32,444 nt of DNA from Candidatus Melainabacteria bacterium RIFCSPLOWO2_02_FULL_35_15 (lineage in GTDB: Bacteria; Cyanobacteriota; Vampirovibrionia; 2-02-FULL-35-15): contig MFRN01000006.1 of the NCBI GenBank assembly GCA_001784585.1, positions 1,299 to 33,742 on the forward strand. Direction: 5' to 3'. Shown here one piece after another: positions 16,390 through 24,849 of this stretch (position 1 is its first letter; each line of letters opens with the position of its first letter). The notes beneath the pieces were generated by a model, which worked only from the letters and a program-made list of their open reading frames with translations, was not told the DNA's origin and did not search any database. The translations under genes were made by a program, and so were the position numbers.

Positions 16390-17731
16390 TTTCTTTTTTC
16401 TGGACTCTGTCTTGTTCTATATCTAAAAACTTAAGTATAGCCTTTGTCAGTGCTTTTGCATATTCGTCTTGAGTGGTTGAATTTGTGAGCAATTTTCGAT
16501 CTTCATGATTACTTAAAAACCCCAATTCTGCTAAAACTGCCGGACATGAAGCATGGCGTATTACATAAAACTGTGCTTGTCTTATGTAATGATCCGGGAT
16601 TTTAACATAATTTAAAATACTTTTGTGGATGAAATATGCAAGCTTATGGCTTTGTGAAGTCCAGTAATATGTTTCTACACCTCTGATTACCCTTGAACTA
16701 ACAAGGGCATTTCCATGAATACTTATAAATACATCCGGTTTTATACTGTTTGTAATTTCTACTCTTTCAGCCAGTGACAGAAAGCTGTCTTCATCTCTTG
16801 TAAGGAATACTGTAATACCTACGTCTTCCAGAGATTTTTTTAACTTTTCAGAAATCACAAGATTAATATCTTTTTCTTCAAACCCGCCATAGCTGGCACC
16901 TGTATCATATCCTCCATGCCCCGGATCAATTACAACTTTTATTCCGGATTTTTTAACGACCTCCTGTTTCTCCCTGTTTATTTTAAATTTGATTTCTAAT
17001 TTATTTCCGAGCAAATTTGAATCAATTTTACAGTCCAGATCAGATCTTAAGAGATCAAAAACAATTCTTGTGGTTTCTACCCCGCTTGCAGCTCGTCCAA
17101 TCCTTATTCCAGCTATAAAAGGAGTTGGTTTAAATTTTAAGGCAGGAATATCAGGAGGAAGGATATTTAATAAATCAATTGCAAATCTGTCAGGATTTTT
17201 TAATATATAAGTATTATATTTCATTGATTTACTTGCTGAAACTATAACCTTTGTTTCACCCTCTTCATTCTCGATAATTAAATCCTTAAATTTTCCTGGC
17301 GGATGTGTTTCTTTCTCAGTTTCATCATTTTTCATTTCACCAGGAACTTCGGTTTCAATCCTTGCAATTCTTGTAATTAAGGTTCTGTCATTGTTTGAAA
17401 GGTAGGATTTGCGATTAATTGAAGCTTCGCCAATAAAAATTATTCTTACTTTATCGGGCGGTTGCTCGGTAATGGAAACATCTTCACTGGTTTCGCTTTT
17501 ATAATTTGCTAAAAGTTTTTTGTCCTGAAAAGAACAGTTTAAAATATCTATTATTAATCTGTCCGGATTTTTTAGCTTTGATTCAATATATGAAATTTTA
17601 TTTACAGTATTTATTATTAATGAATTATTTTCCCAGTTTGTTGATGTAATTTGATTTTCTACAGTCTGAGCAAATAAAAAATTATTGCAATAAAAAAACA
17701 GAACAATAAGTAAAACAATTTTTTTTCTCAT
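16376..17731 (-). CDS. N-acetylmuramoyl-L-alanine amidase with two AMIN domains
   Basis: 451 residues from ATG 17731; an upstream ATG at 17755 only adds a non-signal-like extension. A signal peptide MRKKIVLLIVLFF...FAQ directs export. Two AMIN-type domains follow (about 25-110 and 130-235, each with an NPDR(L/F)xIDxLN pattern), which target the enzyme to septal or wall sites. The C-terminal Amidase_3 domain has its zinc ligands His in DPGHGG, Glu in GFEEKDINL and His in SIHGN, and the catalytic Glu in AELGFLSN. It splits the lactyl-Ala bond during daughter-cell separation. Tandem AMIN domains are typical of cyanobacterial AmiC enzymes. Co-transcribed with murI. Confidence 0.93.
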   Translation of the reverse strand: MRKKIVLLIVLFFYCNNFLFAQTVENQITSTNWENNSLIINTVNKISYIESKLKNPDRLIIDILNCSFQDKKLLANYKSETSEDVSITEQPPDKVRIIFIGEASINRKSYLSNNDRTLITRIARIETEVPGEMKNDETEKETHPPGKFKDLIIENEEGETKVIVSASKSMKYNTYILKNPDRFAIDLLNILPPDIPALKFKPTPFIAGIRIGRAASGVETTRIVFDLLRSDLDCKIDSNLLGNKLEIKFKINREKQEVVKKSGIKVVIDPGHGGYDTGASYGGFEEKDINLVISEKLKKSLEDVGITVFLTRDEDSFLSLAERVEITNSIKPDVFISIHGNALVSSRVIRGVETYYWTSQSHKLAYFIHKSILNYVKIPDHYIRQAQFYVIRHASCPAVLAELGFLSNHEDRKLLTNSTTQDEYAKALTKAILKFLDIEQDRVQKKENAKQ

Positions 17732-17783
17732 CTTATTTATAATAACGCAAAACAACTTTACACCTCGATTATTACACTAACTT

Positions 17784-17820
17784 GAACCTAAAGGTTCTGT
17801 CCAATTTACTTGGCAGAACC
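17784..17820 (-). terminator. Terminator-like hairpin after tgt
   Basis: Reading on the minus strand, GGTTCTGCCAA (17820-17810) pairs with TTGGACAGAACC (17804-17793) with one bulged base, followed by TTTAGG. A second dyad GAACCTAAAGGTTC (17784-17797) overlaps. It begins 4 bases past the tgt stop. Confidence 0.55.
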
Positions 17821-17823
17821 GAT

Positions 17824-19020
<1,197 letters not shown>

Positions 19021-19088
19021 TCATATTCCTAAACTGTTAGTAGTTCAACAGCTAGTGCAGCATCAAGTAAATTATTCAGTGTTCCATT

Positions 19089-19222
19089 TACTGCGGGTGG
19101 CGCTATTTTTATAGCTCTTGCCGTGGACAAACTTTTTTGCTTGTTTTCGCAAGAGCTCAACAGCGCAAAAAAGTGTCCCCTCGGCTATAAAAATAGCTTC
19201 CATCATATATCCCCGCGTTTAG
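19089..19222. repeat. Long imperfect inverted repeat between tgt and pyrC
   Basis: GCTATTTTTATAGC (19102-19115) and GCTATAAAAATAGC (19184-19197) are complementary arms. Pairing continues inward with ACTTTTTTGC (19131-19140) and GCAAAAAAGT (19165-19174), and outward loosely (TGCGGG near 19092 with CCCCGCG near 19211). A competing dyad AGCTCTTGC/GCAAGAGCT (19113-19121/19149-19157) crosses the first set, so alternative folds exist. It could be a MITE-like relic or a conditional leader structure. No frame is seen in it. Confidence 0.6.
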
Positions 19223-19252
19223 TTTACACATCCCTTTGCATCCTGTTATGTT
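19223..19252 (+). promoter_or_regulatory. Likely pyrC promoter
   Basis: TTTACA (19223-19228) and TATGTT (19247-19252) are 18 bases apart, putting the start near 19259, about 12 bases before the ATG. No Shine-Dalgarno is visible before pyrC. Confidence 0.4.
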
Positions 19253-19270
19253 AATATTTTATATGATCGT

Positions 19271-20557
19271 ATGTCAAAGCTACTAATTAAAAATGGCAGA
19301 TACATAAATCCAAAGACAAATACAGATGAAATTCTGGATATATTAGTACAGAACGGAAAAATTACAGATTTAAAAAAAGAAATTAATTTAAACGGATCAA
19401 CAGAAATTATTAATGCAAAAGGACTATGGGTTTTACCGGGACTGATAGATATTCACTGTCACCTTAGAGATCCTGGTCAGCCTGAAAAAGAAACTATTGA
19501 AAGTGGCACCAAATCAGCAGCAAAAGGCGGCTTTACCAGCATCTGTCCCATGGCAAATACAAAACCACCTATTGATACAGCAGCACTTGTAGAGTATGTA
19601 AATAAGACAAATCAGAAACATGGAGCGGTAAATATTTTTCAGATTGCTGCAGTAAGTAAAGGACTTATGCAGGAAGAACTAACTCCTTTTGAAGAATTAA
19701 AAGCAGCTGGTGCAGTTGGTTTTTCTGACGACGGAAAGCCAATAGAAAATTTAAGCTTACTGAGACATGCTCTTGAATATGTGCAGATGTTTGATATGAA
19801 TATTATTTCTCATGCAGAAGATTCTAAACTCTGCTGTGGAGGAGCTGTTCATGAAGGACATTATTCACTAAAGCTTGGTATACCCGGTATTCCTTCGGCC
19901 AGTGAAACAGTCTGTGTAGCCAGAGAAATAGAGCTTGTAAGACAGACAAAAGGAAAAATTCACTTTGCACATGTGAGCACAAAAGAAGCAGTTAAACTAA
20001 TCCAAAGAGCACAGAATGAAGGACTTAGAGTTACAGCAGAAGTTACACCACATCATCTTGTTTTAACAGATGAAGACATCCAGGACTTTAGTACAAATAA
20101 AAAAATGAATCCTCCGCTTCGATCCCAGGAAGATCGAGATGCACTAATTAAAGGAGTCTTAGATGGCACAATTGGGGTTTTTGCTACTGATCATGCTCCT
20201 CATACATTCGAAGAAAAATCCAGATCTATTGTAGAAGCACCGTTTGGAATAATTGGTTTTGAAACAGCGCTGCCGATTTATCTGGAAGTTTTTTATCATA
20301 GTGAAAGGCTTTCTCCGTTAGATTTTGTAAAGAAGCTTACGGTTAGTCCTGCATCTGTTTTAAATATTCCAAGAGGCTCTATTTCACTTGGAGATATTGC
20401 AGATATTAGTGTTATTGATCCGGATGTTAATTGGACATATGATGTAAACGATACATTTTCTAAATCAAGAAATTCTCCCTTCCACACCAGAAAGCTTAAA
20501 GGAAAAGCTATTTATACAATAGTTAATGGAGAAGTGGTTTTTAAAGATAAAAATTAA
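19271..20557 (+). CDS. pyrC: Dihydroorotase
   Basis: 428 residues, the class I (long) dihydroorotase. It cyclises carbamoyl-aspartate to dihydroorotate in pyrimidine synthesis. Zinc-site motifs are DIHCHLRDPGQP near residue 60, GFSDDGKPI, ISHAED, HFAHVST and the catalytic Asp in FATDHAPH. NPPLR and the C-terminal FHTRKLKGKAIYTIVNGEVVF are further signatures. Its TAA overlaps the ATG of the next gene (TAATG), so the two are translationally coupled although functionally unrelated on present knowledge. Allantoinase shares the fold, but the RDPGQPEKE and DHAPH wording favour PyrC. Confidence 0.96.
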   Translation: MSKLLIKNGRYINPKTNTDEILDILVQNGKITDLKKEINLNGSTEIINAKGLWVLPGLIDIHCHLRDPGQPEKETIESGTKSAAKGGFTSICPMANTKPPIDTAALVEYVNKTNQKHGAVNIFQIAAVSKGLMQEELTPFEELKAAGAVGFSDDGKPIENLSLLRHALEYVQMFDMNIISHAEDSKLCCGGAVHEGHYSLKLGIPGIPSASETVCVAREIELVRQTKGKIHFAHVSTKEAVKLIQRAQNEGLRVTAEVTPHHLVLTDEDIQDFSTNKKMNPPLRSQEDRDALIKGVLDGTIGVFATDHAPHTFEEKSRSIVEAPFGIIGFETALPIYLEVFYHSERLSPLDFVKKLTVSPASVLNIPRGSISLGDIADISVIDPDVNWTYDVNDTFSKSRNSPFHTRKLKGKAIYTIVNGEVVFKDKN

Positions 20558-22035
20558 TGAAAAAAATCAGCTTTCTTTTTTTTTCTTTTATTTTTTGTCT
20601 GATTTTTTCTTCGTCAGGGCATACAAAAGGTCCAGCAATAATTACTAAAGTAGGGCTTCATCAGAGTAATAAAAGCTCCAGGGTTGAAATCAGATTTACT
20701 GAACTTCCGGATAAAGTCCCTGATTTAATGGCATCTCTGCAGACAGTTAGTTTTGATTTGAATGCAATTTTACCTGAGAAAAGAAGAAAACGTGTAAAAA
20801 AAAATAAATTAACAAATAAAGAATATGTTATTAATTCAACCAATTTTATAAATAAGGTCCAGTTATATCCGGGTGATGAAACAACAACTTTTGAAATAAA
20901 AAGACAATACTATAGTCCGGTTAATTTTTTAAGACAGGAGACTCCTCCTGCATTAATAGTAGAGCTTCCACGAAATTACTTTGAAAAAGAATCCGTCCAG
21001 TTAAAGCCTGGAATTATAAAACATTTAATTCGTACGGAAAATAATCGTGGACCAGTTGTTTTGCACATGCTGGAAGTGGATCCGTCAAATAAAAATATTT
21101 CTTTTAAGGTCGGAATGCCCGGCGTAAGGGCAGGTTTAAAACCTGCCTTGTACAAAATCAAAGGGAAAGAAACACTTGCACAAATTGTAAAAGGGCAAAT
21201 GGCATTTGCCGGGATAAATGCAAATTATTTTGATGTAAAGCTTGGAAATCCGATTGGCACACTGATTACAGATGGTACATGGATTACAGGCCCTGTTTAT
21301 GACAGGGTTGCAATCGGGTTTTCAGATGACAACAAAGTTTTCATTGATCAGGTAATGCTTGCAGGTAGTGTTACTACGCACAGAGGTTTTCGAAGAAAAC
21401 CCAGAGCTATGATTGAAATTGATGGTCTAAATACAGCATTGCATTTATATAACAAAACAGGTCTGTTTACCAGGAATTGGGATGAAAAGATGGATTTACC
21501 AAAAGGTAAAGTTGCACTGGTTATAAAAAACAATTCTGTAAAAAAAATTGAAAATGAAAATGTTGAAATTCCTGAAGACGGATACATTATATTAGGCAGT
21601 GAAAATTATTTATCTTCTGTAAAGAAGAGAGATCGCCTAAAAGTTGAATGGAAAAGTAATCCTGACTGGTCAGAGGTAAAAGAAGCTGTTAGTGGTGGTC
21701 CTTATCTTATTATGAATGGAGAAATATATGTAGACCACGAAAAACAAAAATTTAAATTTGCTGCGAAGGATACATTTGCACCTCGCAGTGCTATTGGACT
21801 TGATAAGAATGAAAAATTATTTCTTATTACTGTAGATGGACGAAAGCCAGGATATTCAGTAGGATTAACTTTAAAAGAATTAGCTGAGATTTTAAAAAAG
21901 CTTGATTTAAAAGAAGCTATTAATCTGGATGGTGGAGGATCTACTACTCTTGTTGCTGATGGTGGAATTATAAACACACTCAGTGAAAGACATGAAAGAA
22001 AGATTAGTAATGCGCTTTTAATTTTTTATAAGTGA
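20557..22035 (+). CDS. Secreted phosphodiester glycosidase (NAGPA/DUF2233 family)
   Basis: 492 residues. An N-terminal signal peptide (about 1-23, MKKISFLFFSFIFCL) indicates export. Residues ~25-145 form an AMIN-like beta-rich region. The C-terminal NAGPA domain (about 165-492) shows GINANYFD, GGPYLI, PRSAIG, VDGRKPGYSVGLTLKELAE and LDGGGSTT, the family hallmarks. Members cleave sugar-phosphodiester linkages in the cell envelope; the substrate here is unknown. Residues 190-199 (VRAGLKPALY) come from a palindromic repeat inserted in frame. Coupled to pyrC by TAATG. Confidence 0.88.
   Translation: MKKISFLFFSFIFCLIFSSSGHTKGPAIITKVGLHQSNKSSRVEIRFTELPDKVPDLMASLQTVSFDLNAILPEKRRKRVKKNKLTNKEYVINSTNFINKVQLYPGDETTTFEIKRQYYSPVNFLRQETPPALIVELPRNYFEKESVQLKPGIIKHLIRTENNRGPVVLHMLEVDPSNKNISFKVGMPGVRAGLKPALYKIKGKETLAQIVKGQMAFAGINANYFDVKLGNPIGTLITDGTWITGPVYDRVAIGFSDDNKVFIDQVMLAGSVTTHRGFRRKPRAMIEIDGLNTALHLYNKTGLFTRNWDEKMDLPKGKVALVIKNNSVKKIENENVEIPEDGYIILGSENYLSSVKKRDRLKVEWKSNPDWSEVKEAVSGGPYLIMNGEIYVDHEKQKFKFAAKDTFAPRSAIGLDKNEKLFLITVDGRKPGYSVGLTLKELAEILKKLDLKEAINLDGGGSTTLVADGGIINTLSERHERKISNALLIFYK
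21124..21153. repeat. Palindrome inserted in frame within the glycosidase gene
   Basis: Left arm GTAAGGGCAGGTTT and right arm AAACCTGCCTTGTAC pair with one mismatch and one extra base around a single A. Its outline matches the GTAGGGGC...GCCCCTAC family at 14732-14759. It is translated as residues 190-199 without frame disruption, in a loop before the conserved domain core. Confidence 0.7.
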
Positions 22036-22040
22036 CAGAA

Positions 22041-22080
22041 GGTTATGAATATTAAAAAAATTTTATTATTCCATGTAACC
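22041..22080 (+). terminator. Hairpin after the glycosidase gene
   Basis: GGTTA/TAACC (22041-22045/22076-22080) encloses AATATTAAAA/TTTTATTATT (22048-22057/22061-22070, 9 of 10 pairs). It starts 6 bases past the stop. No T-run follows, so termination is uncertain. Confidence 0.35.
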
Positions 22081-22119
22081 TACGGTATCAAAAATATATA
22101 GAATTTACAAATTATAAAC

Positions 22120-22149
22120 TTGATCTTTAGTAACAACACCGCTTAAAAT
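22120..22149 (+). promoter_or_regulatory. Promoter of the 73-residue protein, leaderless
   Basis: TTGATC (22120-22125) and TAAAAT (22144-22149) have an 18-base spacer. The ATG at 22157 is 7 bases past the -10 box, so transcription would start at or next to the A of the ATG. Confidence 0.45.
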
Positions 22150-22156
22150 TATTTCC

Positions 22157-22378
22157 ATGCTAAAAGAAATTGACAAGTACAGTGCAGAAATTTTTAAGAT
22201 AGCAGGATTTGCTTTAATGACTCCATTTGGGAGAGTTGTTATTCAACCAACAGTTGTATTTAACGAACTTGGTGCTGTAGCCTTTATCTTTTATATACCA
22301 CTTACACTTTTTATGTTTCTTGTGGGTTCATTTTTGCTTTTAAAAGGATATGATATATTAGACAAAGAATGGGACTAA
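22157..22378 (+). CDS. Small predicted membrane protein, unrecognised
   Basis: 73 residues. I do not recognise a family. A first amphipathic or weakly hydrophobic stretch (FKIAGFALMTPFG) leads to a clear membrane segment at about 41-63 (AVAFIFYIPLTLFMFLVGSFLLL), ending in an acidic tail LDKEWD. It has its own apparent promoter with no RBS, and is followed two bases later by another small hydrophobic ORF. Coding composition resembles the neighbours. The lineage-specific nature is a guess. Confidence 0.6.
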   Translation: MLKEIDKYSAEIFKIAGFALMTPFGRVVIQPTVVFNELGAVAFIFYIPLTLFMFLVGSFLLLKGYDILDKEWD

Positions 22379-22380
22379 AT

Positions 22381-22503
22381 ATGGAAATTAATTGGACTGA
22401 AATATTAGGATTAATAATTTTCCCATTTGTAGTTGTTATGGTTACTGTAGCAATTCTATATAATAAGCTTGGTCGTAATATTCCAAAAGATAAAAAAAGA
22501 TAA
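22381..22503 (+). CDS. Tiny predicted membrane protein, 40 residues
   Basis: ATG two bases after the stop of the 73-residue gene. The frame encodes a single membrane span (about 8-27, ILGLIIFPFVVVMVTVAILY) and a basic tail ending IPKDKKR. By the positive-inside rule the C terminus would be cytoplasmic. The paired arrangement and compositional sense (hydrophobic block plus charged ends) support translation, but there is no clear Shine-Dalgarno. Function unknown; the two small proteins may act together. Confidence 0.5.
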   Translation: MEINWTEILGLIIFPFVVVMVTVAILYNKLGRNIPKDKKR

Positions 22504-22519
22504 ATACAGCAAATAGAGT

Positions 22520-23539
22520 TTAAGTTTCCATCATCATCTTTACTGACTTATTTTTAAAACATTTATCTATTTCTTTTGGCAGCTCTTTCAGTGCGACTAC
22601 ATCGGTAATTAATTTTTTTAATTTTATTTTTTCAGTAATAATCATCTGATATGCTTCTTTTAAAGCTAATGGCGATGGAGAATAGCTTCCCATTATTGTA
22701 AGTTCACGATAGTAGATTTCATTGTTAAAAAACCCTTTTTCCTTTGGAATGCTTGAAAATACTACGATTTTTCCGCCTGATCTTATATAACTTAATGAAT
22801 CTGCCAGGCTTTTTTCATTCCCACTTGCAAGAAAAATTATATCAACACCCCGTCCTTCAGTTTTATTTAATATCCAGCTCTTCATTTCTTGAGAACTAGC
22901 TAAATAACCATCATGAATAGCTGACATTTCTTTTCCTAAGTTAATTCTTTCTTCCAAAATATCTATGCCAAATGTATGTGCTCCTTTTTCTATACAAAGT
23001 TTTCCAAGCATATTTCCTATGGAACCAAGCCCGCATATTAAAACTGAGTTGCTGGCACTAACTCCTGTTCTTTGAACTGCTCTGAGGCAACAAGCAAGCG
23101 GTTCAGTGAGAGCTATTTCATGATCAGATACAGTGCTCTTCGGGATTAGAAAAGCAGTCTGTTCAAGATGTGCTTTTGAGAGTTTTATGTATTCAGAAAA
23201 TCCTCCGGGGGAAATATTTGTACTTTTAAACTGCAAGCACATTGAAAAGTTTCCGCTTCTACAAAAATAACAATTTAAACAAGGTACATGATGAGCAACT
23301 ACTACTTTTTGTGAAGCTGACCATTTTTTTATCTGACTTCCTACCTCGATAATAGTCCCGACAACTTCATGTCCTAAAACAGTTCCTTCAGGTACAAGAT
23401 CATTTTTTATTTTTACCAGGTCCGAACCACATACACCGCAGACATCTACTTTGATCAGGGCCTCATCTTCTTTTATTTCCGGGATTGAAAGTTCTGTTAA
23501 CTTTAATTTTTGTTTTTTGTTATAGGCTACACTTAGCAT
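22520..23539 (-). CDS. Zinc-dependent medium-chain dehydrogenase
   Basis: 339 residues, MDR superfamily (threonine/sorbitol dehydrogenase-like). Catalytic zinc ligands Cys37 (CGVCGSD) and His57-Glu58 (GHE), plus a Glu in TEPLACCLRAV, are present. Structural zinc cysteines are 87, 90, 93 and 101. The Rossmann loop GLGSIG near 170 is followed by TFGIDI, where the acidic Asp suggests NAD+ over NADP+. It lies 5 bases after the amidohydrolase, so they form one operon with the 701-residue protein. The substrate is not evident; L-threonine, polyols or other alcohols are possible. Confidence 0.88.
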   Translation of the reverse strand: MLSVAYNKKQKLKLTELSIPEIKEDEALIKVDVCGVCGSDLVKIKNDLVPEGTVLGHEVVGTIIEVGSQIKKWSASQKVVVAHHVPCLNCYFCRSGNFSMCLQFKSTNISPGGFSEYIKLSKAHLEQTAFLIPKSTVSDHEIALTEPLACCLRAVQRTGVSASNSVLICGLGSIGNMLGKLCIEKGAHTFGIDILEERINLGKEMSAIHDGYLASSQEMKSWILNKTEGRGVDIIFLASGNEKSLADSLSYIRSGGKIVVFSSIPKEKGFFNNEIYYRELTIMGSYSPSPLALKEAYQMIITEKIKLKKLITDVVALKELPKEIDKCFKNKSVKMMMET

Positions 23540-23544
23540 GGTTA

Positions 23545-24849
23545 CTATATTCTATTTAATACAGGCGTTCTTAGCCATGCTTTTTGACCACTTATCCAGA
23601 CTTCTTTAAGATCTTTATTATTGTCTATATTAAAAATCATCAGACTATAAAGATCTTTATATGTAGAGGCAGGTTTATCTTTAATATCATAAACTAAAAA
23701 GTCAGTACAATAGCCTTCTTTAAGGTAACCCAGCTCATGCTCTTTTGAAATTATTTTTGCAGCAGTTGAGGTTATGGCTTCAAATACTTCTCTGGCAGAA
23801 AGATTGTAATTATAAACAATACTTTGCTCCTTAATGGCAAATCTGACTTCTTCTAACAGGTTCAAATTTCCATTACTTGCAATACTGTCAGTTCCAATTC
23901 CCCAGACAATACCCAGTTCATTCCAAAGTTTTAAGTTTGCAGTGCCGTTATTTAAATAATAATTGCTTCTTGGGCAGTGAACTAATTTAATATTTTTTTC
24001 TTTGAGTAATTTCAAATCTTCTTTACCTGCCTGACAAAGATGGGTCCCAATAATATTTTTATTTAATAAGTTGTTTTTGTTTAAAAAATCAATTCCTGAA
24101 TTATATTTTTTCCAAGATTTTAATTTTGATTCAAGCTTATTTATCTTTTTCCAAAAATTAATGGCACTGCCGGATTTATTTTGCCACCAGTTTTTTTCAT
24201 CTGGTGATTCCTCCAGATGAGTAAGGAGAGGTTTATTGTTTTCTTGTGACCATTGTAAAAGCCTTGTCCATAAGGATTTTGAGACATCATATGGTGCATG
24301 AGGAGAGAATGTGAGATCAAACGACGAATGATGAATGTGGGATGTAGAATGTTTATTAAAATTGTTTAAGGTATTTTTAAATACTTCGTCTGCTCTTTCT
24401 TCATCAGATCCAAATACTTCAATTCCAATCAATGCTTTAAGTGGACTTTTTGATAGTTCCTGAGCTGATAAAATACTCGGTGTGTTTTCGATGACAAATG
24501 TAGTCCCTGTAGATAATGCCTGATCAATCCCAAAATTAATTGAGCTTATGTAATCAGCTTCCTGCCAATCTTTTGTTTCTGTTATAAGCTTTTCAAGCCA
24601 TGGAAACAGTCCATCTGAACCATTTACCTGACCAAGCTTTGAATATAAAAGATGTGTATGCAGATTTATAAATCCGGGGCAAATAAGGGAATCTTCGTGA
24701 TCAATTACTTTATAGTTTGTTAAATTACCAAAGTCTTCTACTTTTCCAGCAGAAACTATTTTTGAATTATTAATTAATAAAGCACCATTAATAATAGGTT
24801 CACCGCTATTAGTGATTAGGAGCTTTGAGAGATGAAGGGTTTGTGTCAT
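23545..24849 (-). CDS. Amidohydrolase, nucleoside/base deaminase type (COG0402)
   Basis: 434 residues. Metal-site motifs are HTH in CPGFINLHTHLLYSKL (64-66), SPHAPYDVS, LLTHLEES, the His of IIGTHLC, HCPRSNYYLNNG and the catalytic Asp in GIGTDSIASNGNLNLLEEVRFA. This is the pattern of the S-adenosylhomocysteine/aminofutalosine/guanine deaminase group. The CPRSN wording resembles aminofutalosine deaminase of the alternative menaquinone pathway, but no other mqn gene is nearby, so that is only a suggestion. Residues 167-176 (HSTSHIHHSS) derive from a heptamer array. It starts in the stop of the upstream gene (TAATG). Confidence 0.85.
   Translation of the reverse strand: MTQTLHLSKLLITNSGEPIINGALLINNSKIVSAGKVEDFGNLTNYKVIDHEDSLICPGFINLHTHLLYSKLGQVNGSDGLFPWLEKLITETKDWQEADYISSINFGIDQALSTGTTFVIENTPSILSAQELSKSPLKALIGIEVFGSDEERADEVFKNTLNNFNKHSTSHIHHSSFDLTFSPHAPYDVSKSLWTRLLQWSQENNKPLLTHLEESPDEKNWWQNKSGSAINFWKKINKLESKLKSWKKYNSGIDFLNKNNLLNKNIIGTHLCQAGKEDLKLLKEKNIKLVHCPRSNYYLNNGTANLKLWNELGIVWGIGTDSIASNGNLNLLEEVRFAIKEQSIVYNYNLSAREVFEAITSTAAKIISKEHELGYLKEGYCTDFLVYDIKDKPASTYKDLYSLMIFNIDNNKDLKEVWISGQKAWLRTPVLNRI
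24324..24351. repeat. Four tandem heptamers inside the amidohydrolase gene
   Basis: ACGAATG, ATGAATG, TGGGATG and TAGAATG run on with a 7-base period. The first and last are identical to units in the arrays at 322-399. On the coding strand they give His/Ser-rich residues 167-176, in a spacer before the conserved SPHAPY motif. Confidence 0.7.
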
